Positions 47,165 to 59,100 of a stretch of DNA of 64,000 bases are shown here, piece after piece; position 1 is the first letter of the stretch; each line of letters starts with the position of its first letter. The translations under genes and the position numbers were made by a program. The stretch is taken from NCBI GenBank assembly GCA_021904315.1, contig CM038911.1, positions 1,924,501-1,988,500 of the forward strand. Reading direction: 5' to 3'. Below the pieces are notes generated by a model. The model saw only the letters and a list, made by a program, of their open reading frames with translations, did no database searches and was not told the origin of the DNA. The stretch is from Sphagnum magellanicum (taxonomy: Eukaryota; Streptophyta; Sphagnopsida; Sphagnales; Sphagnaceae).

Positions 47165-47309
47165 GGGACCAAAACTTTTGTCCCAATTTTTCACTTCTAA
47201 TCTTACATTGGATGTTTTTACATGGGACTGAAATTTTGGTCTTATGAAATTCAAATGAAAATTTAATCACATGTAAAATTATATGGGACCAAAAATTTGG
47301 TCCCAATTT
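47165..47309. repeat. Paired short palindromes 'gggaccaaaa...ttttgtccc'
   Basis: 'gggaccaaaacttttgtccc' (about 47166-47185) and 'gggaccaaaaatttggtccc' (about 47284-47303) are near-perfect palindromes set in similar 'acatgtgaaatt'/'acatgtaaaatt' contexts. Similar 'acatgggactgaaat' and 'gtcccatataaaat' pieces lie around them. This looks like a decayed inverted-repeat element. Confidence 0.5.
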
Positions 47310-50300
47310 TGTATGGGACAATTCTAAAAAAATTTCAGTCCCATATAAAATGTAGATCAATTGTGCATTGAACCAAAACTTTGCTCCTAATTTTATTCTT
47401 TGGGATAAAAATTACCAATGTTGGGCGGTTCTATGTTTTTTTGAAAGAATCGCTAGGTCTGGATTTCAGAAGATTTTATGAAACCCGCCCAAGTTCCTTC
47501 CCTTCAAAAAAAACCTTATTTTCAACAAACCTAAAAAAAAAGTTTCAAAAATTTGCAAAAAGTTATTTCACTTAGGTTTTAAAGTTTCGGTTCTCAAACA
47601 GTTCATACTAATCAATTTTCAAAGGTGGTTCTAGCACAATAGTTATCACAAGTTCTATTATTTCAAACACTAAAAAAATTTAATTTTTACATCTTTAAAT
47701 TCTAAAAATAATTTATAAAAAAGAATGAAAAAAGTGAATATTATTCCAACATTTTATATGTTCGAAAGTTCATCCCATTCAAAAGAACCTTCAAACTCCA
47801 CAAACCCCTCAAAATCTAAATCCTCTTTAATCATCTCAACCAAATTGAAAGGTGGTTTACAACCAATTTTAAGATCATTTGACTAATTTTTCTCACAAAA
47901 ATCAATCTCTTGAAATTTTTTGATAATAAACAATATCTCTTTAGGTTCATTAATAATAAACAATATCTTCTTAGATTTGCTAATAATAAGATATCTCCTT
48001 ACGTTTGTGAATATGATTACTAAAAACAAATCCTTTCAATGACCTCAATTTGTGATCCTACAATCCCTAGGATTTGGCAAGCTAAAAAATCAACAATAGG
48101 AAACATGTCTTCATATTTTTCCCTACCATTGAAGCAGATATTTGATTTCCTTGGGATCGACTCAATAATGTACGAAAATTAATAGTTCTTTGGTGACAAG
48201 TTATTTTCAATACATCAAAATGCATCTTTGTATGCTAAGTGGTTTTTTTGAAATTTGAGTGAATTCACTAGTCCCATTAAATGGGACTTAATGAGGACGC
48301 AATGAATTCATTGGTCCATTGAATGGCGACTAATGAATTACACACACATTTTATAGTAGTGTTTGCTAATTCACTTGTGCTAAGAGTTTGTCAAAAAAAT
48401 ATCTAGATTAAAATCAACATTTATTATTTGATATACACATCCAACTTTAGATTCTGCCATTGGACGTAAATAATGATCACATTTCAAAAGCATAGGATAT
48501 AATGATTATCTATCATATTCTTCAACAATGTTCACACCTTCGTCATGATCAATAAAAAATAAATTAAACAAAGGTTTTTTAATATGAAGTCTAGTATCAA
48601 ACATAATATGTTGTGAGATTTATTTTTCTTCATATCTATATTTTTAAAGGATAGATTCCATAACACTACAAAATTCCCTTTTGATATTGGTGGCAAACGT
48701 AAACAATTCAAAAAAATCCCATAATCATCATCAATCAAATTAACTTAGGCAAGTGGGTTTGTGATTTTTTTCTTGCATTTCAAGCACATGGTAATGGTAA
48801 ACTACAATGCATCACATAATAATCAATGATTACCAAATTGGTTCAAAATGCATTGAGCATTCATAATAGGACAAAAAAATCCATATTTATTTGACTAATG
48901 TGCCAAATAAGAAAAGGTGGTAGCTTCCCATTAATTATAATATTATTTTTCATGTTGTAACAAAGGATAATAGCATCTTTGAATTGGGCCTCTTGAAACA
49001 CAATGATTTTGTTAGCAAATTTGAAAAAACATTTTCATGTGTAATGTTGATATACATCTAATTAGCATGATGGAATAAAAAAGATGAGAAAAGAAGAGAA
49101 AAAAAAATAGTTTCGAAAAAAATTAAAAGTTCACTTTGTTTTCAATAAAATGTTTAATTTTGTTGGGTGAACATCCAAATTTAAACATGCCTTGTTACAT
49201 TCATGTCTACCTTTCTCAAAAAAATTTTAACAAGTTATACATTTTTGAAAATCTAATTGGGTAGACTTGATGGAAACAAATTTAAAGTTTTTGCAAACCT
49301 TTTCATCAATTATAACATATTAACGAACCTTAGGGAAAAAAAAATGTCAAAACAAGTATTTTGAAAACTTTCATCCAAACCTAAAACTCCACATTTCATA
49401 ATTGATTTCAAGGTAGTTGTCATTACATTCAAATTTGACCCTTCATCTTTGAAATAAACAATAAATTTCTTTTGAATCCATATTGATCAAATAATTTTAT
49501 CAAATTGTTGGTCAAGGTTTGACTAATAGTTTTTGTTGCCTCAAACAAACTAGTAGTCACTTGTTTAGGCTATTAATTAAATCCCAAAAAATTAATGACA
49601 AGAGCAAATATATCATGTGTTTCCTTCAACATCCATAAGTCAAAACTTGTTGTAGATATATGATCTACCAATTTTGGTCAAACATATATATATAATTTTA
49701 TTTTAAATTTTTTCCCACCAATTTAAACAATATCTCATGAAAATGAAAATGAAAACAGTTTGATAATACCAATGTAAAACCAAATGTTTGAACCAAAAAA
49801 TTTCCACAAATTGCATTGGCAATTGATTTTTCACAATAGAAGGGCATTTGGTCTTACAAAAAATCTTTTTATTGTTCATCATCCTTTTTGAAAGGATCTT
49901 TGACAACAAAAAACTTAGATATTACACTAATTAACACATTGGGCCTTTTTTTTTTTGATTGTTTTTCAAAAATTCCTTTCATTCAACCACTTATTTCTTC
50001 CTCAATTTTTTTGACAATTAAAACATGATTGCATCCACATGTTTTTTCAAAGTTGTTATTCCATATGTTATATTAAAACAATTTTTCCTTTTAGGTTTGG
50101 ATTAGGAACATGTCCTATGTGTAACAAAGTAAACATCTCATGACTTGAAGATTTTCAACATCAACATCTTTCCCATCTTTCACATTAAAAAAACCCAACA
50201 AATTGCATTCTTATTATGATCTTTCCATATTTCTCATAAATGTATAATTTTTGAAAGTTTGTTTGAATTTTAATTTTTTTTCGTTTGTTTTTGTTGCGCC

Positions 50301-50875
50301 TTTTTATGTGTTATGTTATGTTTGAAAACTTTCATTCGAAATTTCATTTTCCCTATTATATTCATTGGGACAAATTTCATTTTCACCTCAATTAAAATTA
50401 CATTTTCATTTTGACCTTATTCCATTTTTCAACAGATATTACATAACATGGAGGAAACAAGTGTAAGTTTTAACAAAATTGTGAATTTAGATTTTAATTG
50501 CTTAATATATGTTATGAATATCAAATTATAACTATCAAGGCAATTTCAAGCATTTACAAGGCAAAATCATTACCTATTTTACTTCTTTTTTCCATTAGAT
50601 AAAAAATGTGGAAAAAAAAAATATGAATGTTACAATGTGCGATAAATATTTGTGCAAATGGGGTTTTGGTCTTACACATGAAACAACATGTCAAATATTT
50701 AGCAAATATTTAATTAAAAATAAAAATTGCAAAACAAAAACAAAAGAAAATTAATTCACAATGCAAAAAATACAAAACAAAATGATAACCCACCTTGTAA
50801 AAGAAAATGAAAGTAAGAAATGCAATGGTAGAACACACAATGAGAAAAACATTTTTAAAAAATTTAAAAAATTTT

Positions 50876-50876
50876 A

Positions 50877-50919
<43 letters not shown>
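50876..50919. repeat. (TA)n microsatellite
   Basis: An uninterrupted run of about 20 TA dinucleotides. It is translated as poly Ile-Tyr in the open frame that crosses it, which is an artefact. Confidence 0.97.
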
Positions 50920-50923
<4 letters not shown>

Positions 50924-50971
50924 GTAGTTGAAGAAAAAGTTACAAAAAAAATTCTTCCACACTTGTACCAA

Positions 50972-50995
50972 ATATATATATATATATATATATAT
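50972..50995. repeat. (TA)n microsatellite, second tract
   Basis: A run of about 12 AT/TA dinucleotides, 50 bp after the first tract. Confidence 0.95.
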
Positions 50996-53900
50996 CAATC
51001 TATAAAAGAAAAAAACCCAAAAGTGCACATCAAAGAAGTGAAGAAAAGCCCCATGGGGTCAAAGAGATATTTGATCAATAAAAAAAATCAAAACGTGCAT
51101 CAAGGATGCACTAAAGAACAAGAGGAACACATAGCAAGGAATCACTAAAATCAACTATGAAAAACACTAGGAACATCAAAAGCACATGACAAGGTGTCAA
51201 AGAACATTAAAAGCACCAAAAGTTAATCTAGTTATATCACAAAAAAAGAAACAAACACACAAGATACAAAAAGGATGCACACTAAACTATTTTATATTGA
51301 CTGCAAATTGTGGAGGATTGCCACCTTGCAAACATATTCCTCCATCATTGAAACAAAATTCAATAACACGTTAGAGGTTTAAACATATTGCTCTAAGGCT
51401 CCAAGTCCTTCCCATTGTTCAAAGGCAATAATTCTTGGTCATCCTTTTAGATTTGATTATGGGAAATGAACCTTTCATTCAACTTTGTTTCAAAATCATT
51501 CTAAAATAACATTCCCATCAAATCTAACTTCATGTCCTTTTGCCATTACTATTCCACGAAATGGTCTTGGAACAAAGATTGAGCCATCATAAATTGATCA
51601 ACATTCATGACAATGACTTATGTCTCAAAATAGGGCTCCATTTGGAAAACCCATTTATGCATTTTTTTGGCCTTGCATCCTTCCCAATGAATAGTTATAG
51701 GATCTAGGTTTTGATGATTTTTGTGGAAGTGTCATTAAAGCACCTTCCATCAACTTAAGTTTTTTTGCTTCCATCAAAACCTCCATTAAACCCATATTCA
51801 TTTCATTTTGTTGAAACAACATGGCTTACAAAGTTTTCACATGTTTCGACATGTCCTTTGGGATTACCAAAGTTGCCAAAGTTTGAAATAATCAATTTTA
51901 ATGGACTAGTTTGTCCTATTTAATTGAATTTCAACTTAATTTGCCTTTCAATCTTAACTTAAATCTTGGCATCCAACTTTGCTTCAATTTCCTTCTCAAG
52001 CGACTTCTCTCATTAATGGCAAAACATGAAGTTTTTGGCAAATTCAAATTTATTTTGCAAAGATTTTTGTTTTTTTGTTTTCTTTTTAAAAGTGAGCTTT
52101 CCCGGGTGAAGCCTCCACCTTGTGATTTGGCTCATTTAGTCCATTTTAGCTACTCAAATAAAAGCTTGAATTCGAATTTGATAATGACAATTCAAGTTTG
52201 TCAACATCATTAGGAATAGGCTAGGAATGCCTTAATGACACATAGAATTTATTTTTAATTTTCCTATTTTATCAATCTTTTGAAAAAAAAACAAATTAAA
52301 AAATTTCATCTCCATGCTCCCTCCCCCATAAAAAAACTAATTTATTGTCTTTAGTGTATGTTTAGCCTTCCATTGGCTGCATCAATATTTTATTCTTAGA
52401 CATGGTTACCACCATTTTTTCCATCATCTAATACCTTGTAATGAAAAGAACGAGAACAAGAGAACACATTCCCAAAATGAATGAGTCATTAATCAAACCT
52501 AAATATTTACTGAATTGTAACACCATGAATTGTTTAATCAACAACCTAACAAATTGTTTAAACACCTACATATCTACTCAACATAATCTAATCTATGGTC
52601 TTCCATTCTTATAAGTTCAACTAGTCCTTTTCATGGCAAACTTATTCATGACTAAACTTAATTCCCAACTTTAATGAACTTGTTCCCACCAAGCCAACAT
52701 TAAACAATTCTATACACCATTGCCCAAACTATAACACACCATAGGAGATTTTATGACTTCTAACACATCACATAGAAAGATTCCCTCAATCACAAATGAT
52801 TATTGGCCCCACACAAATTAACTAAACACAAATCATTTCATAAGTTGGCTTAGGGAATTAATAAAGGCGATACGATGTTTTGGATGGTTTATTAACAAAT
52901 CTTCCCCATGAGTAACCAAATTTTCCCCATAACATAATTTCATTTCGGAGTTCCCAAATATGTGGGTACTCTCTCTTTAGCAACATAATCAAATGGAATT
53001 ACCATCAACAAAAGAAACACCCAACCACATCACAATGATTTGTCATTAAAATTGTTTTTGAAACTCCTAGAGCTTTTCATCATCTCCCAAAATGTGACCC
53101 CTAAAATCTACTTCTAATTTGTACTCCTTTTATTGAAGCACATGCGCAACAAAAAATGTATGTGTTTCCAAAAAGTTAAGTTTTCACATCAAAACATTCA
53201 TCCCCAACATAACATTACAATGCTAACTTATGAAACTTTCAAGAGCCATCTACCATCAAAGAAAACAAATGTATAATATTTTTTTTAAAATTCACAACAT
53301 TAGGAGCCTCTTCACATAATCATTCCTTCAACGTTTCATAATTCATGTCTACCAAATTCAACTTTGCAATGATTACTTTCCCCTAACAATAAATAATGAC
53401 CAAAGAAACACCGATCGTTGAACGTCATTATAACAAAAAATCATAAACATCAAACCACCACACATAATTTACAACAAACAAACAACACAAATGCAAAGCA
53501 AACAATAACAATTTGCAACACCTTTTCCCATCACCATCAACTTCCAAAACTTTGTTGCATATTGCATTTGATGATGTATCATTGATATATAGGTTGGGCA
53601 AATGCACAACTTCAAGGGGCAAATGAAGGGTTAGTGTTGCAACCTCCTCCTTTGCCCCTTGTTGAAGCCCTTGGGCATGGATGTGGAGCTTCATAGCTAT
53701 GGCCGACAACCTAGGCAACAACATCTATCGTAGTTATGCCCCAAATTTAAAAAAGTACAACACCAAGGTAAAAACAAACTTCTATTATAAAATTTTACTA
53801 CAACAAGAAACAATTACCAAATATCCAAGATGCTAATTTAGACTTTTCAAAAGGTAGAAAATCATTTTTGTTTTCCAACACTTGGACTCCAACAAGTTTT

Positions 53901-54895
53901 CTTACATTGATATGTATTTAAGATTGAAGTTATTTTCATCAATTTTTGCATTAAAAAAAAAATTAATCTTTGTGTATGTGTACACATTAAAGTTGTTATT
54001 GAAATGATTTTATGTTTAACTATTTTGCATTTTTCTTTGTATGATGTAAAATATAAATATATCTTTAATATAAAGAAAAGTATGAGAGTTAGGGTTCATG
54101 ATTAAAAAAATTATTTAAAAAAAACTACAATCTTTGTGCATATACATGTTAAGTATATATTTACATTTATTTTTATTTTTAAAAAAATAGACATTACATG
54201 GAAGATAAATGACATTTCGAACTCCAAGAATAAATTCTTCAATTTAATCAATCTCCACCTCTTATGACAATTATTTCTCAAAACCTCAACACAATCACAC
54301 AAAAAACTACCAATAACACAATGTCAATTGTCATTGAGTTCATTGCAAACACTGACTATGAAAGTCAAATATGAATAATTAAAACTTGTTGCAAGCTCTA
54401 CATTCACAAAATAAAAGAGCACAAAATATTGAAAGCCCAAAAAATCAGAGAGCTCAAAATGCTAAAACCCAAAAAAAAAAAAACTAAACCCTAAAATTGA
54501 GTATTTTGAAAAAAAAAAAACCTTAATATCATAAAAAAAAAAGACTTTTAATATTTACCCCTCATAAATAAATACATAATTTTAAAAACTCAGTATTTAC
54601 GCCCTGCCTAAACTTGCAGCGACTGAAACTGCCAACCATGTGCTCTAAACAAACGATGTGCCACTTTTGCCCTTGTTTTCTTATTTGGGAGAAGTTTGCC
54701 CCCTTGCAAACTGGGGGCAAAAGCACTGAGCAGGGGCTTCAGGGGGGCTTAGATGTGCATGTGCCAAGGCCAATAGGGTTTCATCCCCCTTCGCTTTTCA
54801 TCACACAACCCCTTCTAAAAATCACAGCGTACCTATTGAATAGGTAGTCCTTGCCTATGGAGCTCTCAATAAAAACAAAAAAGAGGGCTGGAACT

Positions 54896-55098
54896 GATGA
54901 CCCACAAAAAATAGGCCAAACGTCCATCTTCGGTCCTGAGCCCAGTTTGATGACCCACGCAAAATAGGCCTATCGTCCCGTCGTCAGCCTGAGCCTAGAC
55001 TTGACAACCCACAAATTATAGGCCGAATGTCCATCTTCAGTCCTGGCCCTAGACTTGATGACCCACAAATAGGCCGAACGTCCATTTCCGGTCCTTAG
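54896..55098. repeat. ~53-bp tandem repeat, four copies
   Basis: Units start with 'tgatgacccac' or 'tgacaaccca' near 54896, 54948, 55002 and 55056. They run through 'aaataggccgaacgtccat', 'cttcggtcctg' and 'agcccagact'. Spacing is 52-54 bp. The array is GC-richer than the DNA to its left and marks the border to the gene-bearing segment. Confidence 0.85.
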
Positions 55099-55241
55099 AA
55101 GTGAGTTTGAAATGCTTTCTTTAGGGCTGCGTACGTCTTTGGCATCCAATAATTGAGCAATTATGCTCACGAATTTCCGTTGGGGTTGGAAGTGGGCTGT
55201 CAGCGGCTTCTGTGTCTTCTTCGCCGCTGCCAAGAAAGGAA

Positions 55242-55403
55242 ATGGCTTCCACGGGTCGCTTGTTCGCTCTTGCAGCAGCAACAGCAGCTTTTAGTGAGCT
55301 AGCTGTGCGTCGCCAAATCTCAATGTATGTCAGCAGCAGCACCGGGAGCAGGAGCAATGATTGTTGCTATTGTAGCAGATCGGTTTCTAGAGATTTTTGG
55401 TGA
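55242..55403 (+). other. Possible short ORF or first exon (53 codons)
   Basis: An ATG opens a 53-codon frame beginning MASTGRLFALAAATAAFSEL, then RRQISMYVSSSTGSRS. The Ala/Ser/Arg-rich start with no acidic residue in its first 18 positions would suit an organelle-targeting peptide. The segment is GC-rich compared with its left flank. It could be a small gene, a first exon whose later exons I could not find, or upstream transcript of the GTG gene. No homologue is recognised. Confidence 0.3.
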
Positions 55404-55448
55404 TTCATCTGATTAGGGTTTTCGGATACTTTTCTCCATCTTGCGATA

Positions 55449-55546
55449 GTGAAGATACGGGGTGAAAGAAGAACCTACGAGGTTGAAGATTGGTGCTCTG
55501 GTGAAGCTACGGGGCGCAAAAAGAACCTACGAGCTTGAAGATTGGA
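55449..55546. repeat. Two direct 46-bp copies, period 52 bp
   Basis: 'gtgaagatacggggtgaaag' (55449) recurs as 'gtgaagctacggggcgcaaa' (55501). Both are followed by 'aagaacctacgag' and 'ttgaagattgg'. A (GA)n-like stretch follows at 55547-55573. This may be in the GTG leader or promoter. Confidence 0.7.
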
Positions 55547-56009
55547 GAGAGAGCGAGAGAGAGAGAAGAAGAAGTTCCTCTTAGATTGTGTTCTTCATTC
55601 CATGAGTGAGCGCCAGGAATTTGTACCTGTGGTAGGAGATGGTGATTGATCTCGGGATGATCCTTTTGACCCATAGGATTTACAAGGAGGACAAGGAGCT
55701 GGAGCTAGAGCAGAATCAGCACATCGAGGAGTGGGAACCAGCACTTGTAGATTGTTTCTTTTGAAGCGGAGGATGTGGTGTTACAACCCTTGGAAGATCA
55801 AATCTGTTGTTGGAGAAGGCGTAGTAAGATAGATTTAGGTTTTTGCATGGATGATGGAAGGAGAAGAAACTTAGTTTAGGTCAAGTCATATGGCCATGCC
55901 ATGAGAGATGAAGGTCTTCTCGAGGAAGAAGATGCCGTGGAGCTAATTAACCCATCGTCAGTCAGACAGCGGGAACACACAGTAGTGTGTCCGACAGGGG
56001 ATATTGTTG

Positions 56010-56012
<3 letters not shown>

Positions 56013-56047
<35 letters not shown>
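56013..56047 (+). promoter_or_regulatory. (CT)n tract upstream of the GTG start codon
   Basis: A perfect run of 17 CT dinucleotides about 110 bp before the ATG. CT/GA repeats in plant promoters and leaders can bind GAGA-type (BBR/BPC) factors. That role is inferred from position only. Confidence 0.6.
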
Positions 56048-56050
<3 letters not shown>

Positions 56051-56154
56051 CATTTGTAGCAAGCAAGGGGAGGGAAGCCCAAGGGGAAGGGATAAAATGG
56101 TGCAATCTGCGGACAAAGTGAAGTAGTAGAAAAGGGTCCAGAAAAATAAGAGAG

Positions 56155-59100
56155 ATGGGGATAGGGTTGGTGATTTATGAAAGTTTGTTGGTCAGCGGGT
56201 CAATTGGTGGCCTCGGCTGGATAGGCTTGTGGTTCTTGAACAAGAAGCTATACAAAGACTACGAGGAGAAACGCGTTCTGGTGCAGATTCTATTCAGCGC
56301 TGTATTTGCGTTTTCGTGCAATCTATTGCAACTTGTGCTATTTGAGATCCTTCCTGTTCTATCTGAACAGTAAGTATTTCCTCCAAACTGTGCATGTAGT
56401 TCCAAAAACAAGAAATCTGGCATTGGGGTTTATGAATACAAATCACAGCATTTTATGAACTAGATGCCAGTCTTTGCATCCTGATTTTCTTACAATCATT
56501 CATGCATGTTTGCATCTGCTGTTTAATGCTACAATCAATGCTCATTTACATTGAAGGGAAGCTCAAAGGGATGAAGGGACAAAGTTGCATGAAAGGAAGA
56601 GTGATGGGTGTCTATGTACACTAAGAGAGACAGTGGTTCAAAGTTTTTGGTCATGAGGAGTGGTGCCTCTGTTTTGTGGATTGGAGAAACTTTGTCTCCA
56701 AAATTTTGCTACCTTAAGGATTGGAGTCTACAAGTGACAATTTGAGACTGGGATACTGATGTTGCTCATGGTACAACTGGCAGGGCGCGCAGGATAAACT
56801 GGAAGATAGACTTGTTTTGTCTCATCACACTCCTTGTCTTTGTATTGCCCTATTACCACTGCTACCTCATGCTGCGCAATAATGGTGTGCTTCCTAAATA
56901 TTCCCACAGCTCCATTGATTGTCATTCCATCATTTTTCCCACTCAATTCCTGCACTCTTTTGTATGTCAATGTCTCTGTTTCCATGATGGTGAGCTTAAG
57001 CCAATTCACAGCCCTAGAACCATTGAGAAATTCCTGATTTTGTGTTGTGGAATCGGTATTGACTTGTAAGAACTTTCTTGATGCTGATGCATAAGTGAGG
57101 CCATTTGTGTTTTTGTGACTTAGGGGGGTGGTAGTGGTGTGGGAAGAAACATGTCCCAGGAAACTAATGCTACGTGGTTTGTTTAGTGGTTGGACAGACC
57201 TACCATGTTTTCTGCAGTCAGCTATTCTCCACATACACATGCCTGCAAAGTTGGGCATTGTGATACATCTAACTTGTGTCCCCATTTTCCATTGGTGTGG
57301 TTTGCAGGGATTCGGCAGAAAAGGGCTATGTTGAGTGCTGTGCTGTTTCTTTCAGCTTTTCTTTATGCTTTTTGGCGCATGGGAATTCACCTTCCAATGC
57401 TTTCTCCTGACAAAGGTCTTTTCATCTCACTTCAGCTTCAATCCTTGTTTTTTCCTGTATGGGATCTTTATTCGCTTGTGCAATGCAAGAGATGAGCAGT
57501 TCCACAATGATATGCATAGGTCATAAAAAAGTTGGTCACATGTATCAGGGCAAATGAACTAGTCTTGTGATGTAGACATGCAGGTATTTAACACAGCCAT
57601 GCATGTCTTCTGCTGACTAACATCTCTTTCCAATGTTCAGGTTTTTTCACAATGGCCCAACTTGTTAGCAGAGTTGGAGTCATTGGGGTTTCCTTGATGG
57701 CAATCTTGGCTGGCTTTGGAGCTGTCAATCTGCCCTATGGATATCTTACACTTTTTATCAGGTGAAGATGCTGGTTCTTGATTGCATTAAGATCACAACA
57801 TATTTGTTTCTATCTGCTTCCTGGTTGTCAGCAATTTATACTTCAGTCGTGCTCTAGAGAATTGTTTCTGAATTGCCTTGATTTACTGAACATTATATTC
57901 CAGTGGTACTTCTGAAGTGTTGATAAGGCAGCAGTGTCACACCCTTGGCATTGTCCAGGACATACAAGGGAGTTCCATCTGAGGTGTAAGCTTACAGATA
58001 TTCATTGGCATGTTGAACAGAGAGATTGATGAATCTGAAATTTCTGCACTTGAGAGGAGGTTAATGTATGCACAGGAAATGGGGGTAGCAAAGAAAAAGA
58101 AAATAAATCAGGCACGGATTGAATTGCAACGTTTGACTGGAGGGTATCAAGAGGTTAGCCCTCTGGTTTTGACTGGATTGTACTGATGCACTCCACATTT
58201 TGTTCTTGATTTGTACTTGTGAGGAATGTCAAACTATTTGATGCTATGGAAGATCTCAATATTCTAAAAGCACAAGTGTTGTAGGGCAATCAAAATTCAA
58301 GTGAAACTTACCCTCACAAGGCTATTGCAGCTTGAATGAGGATACTACTGACATGAGCTATGTCTCTTGTGTGATAGCCAGTGTAATGAATGATCTTCCC
58401 ATTGCTTCCAGAAACGCAACAAAAAGTCAGGACACAGATTTTTGTATAATTATTTGCCCATTTTGAGTCCATTAGGATATACTTATCAACACCCACCATT
58501 GGGAGCAGATGACAACGGTGGGGAGTAGTGTGACAGCTAGTCACTGTCAATGTTGATTAAGTGATGGTCTGATTTTTTGTGAATGTTGCTCACAAGGCTA
58601 TGACCACTCTCATTCTTGTCATGTTTGTGTTGGTTTACTTGGGACTGTTAGAATAGTTGTATCTTCAAAGTGTCACCTTGGAGTTTTATCTGCAATATCA
58701 TAGATATATAAGTGCAAGTGTTGCTTGTAAACACATGATTGTTGGTTTTGGTGGGGGCACAGCCAGGAGACCCAAAGTCATTTATGACTCGGTGGATGGG
58801 AACAGTGGTACGAACTGCACAAGAAGATGAGCGGGAACAAGGTGCTTGTTTTTTCTAACGAGTGTAGAGTATTGTTAGGAGAATCATTTCATCTGCCTGA
58901 CTTCAGTTAATAGTGTATGTTCCTGGCTCCCAGAGGTAGCACTGAGATGATTCTGCAGGCAAAGGCTTTTCCTCTGATCTCCATATCTTCTCTTTAGACA
59001 TGCTTACAATGTTGTGGTAATCTCTTCACAAAAAGAACAGTACCCTCATTTTAGAGCAGAAGTCCTCAATCATCTCAATAGCTTTACGGCACTTTCATAC

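Larger units (their letters stand above)
45786..54895. other. 9-kb AT-rich region without recognised genes
   Basis: Poly-A/T tracts, microsatellites and short open frames only. I looked for reverse transcriptase, integrase, transposase and plant gene motifs on both strands and saw none. A plus-strand fragment at 46069-46269 and a Leu/Phe-rich one at 51911-52213 are not recognisable. Possible decayed transposons cannot be excluded. Confidence 0.4.

Noticed and set aside
50807..51148. 113-codon ORF with poly Ile-Tyr
   Set aside because: The central part is the translation of a TA microsatellite and the rest has no motif.
45786..54895. Retrotransposon or organellar DNA in the gene desert
   Set aside because: No reverse transcriptase, integrase, long terminal repeat pair, rRNA or tRNA-like sequence was recognised.
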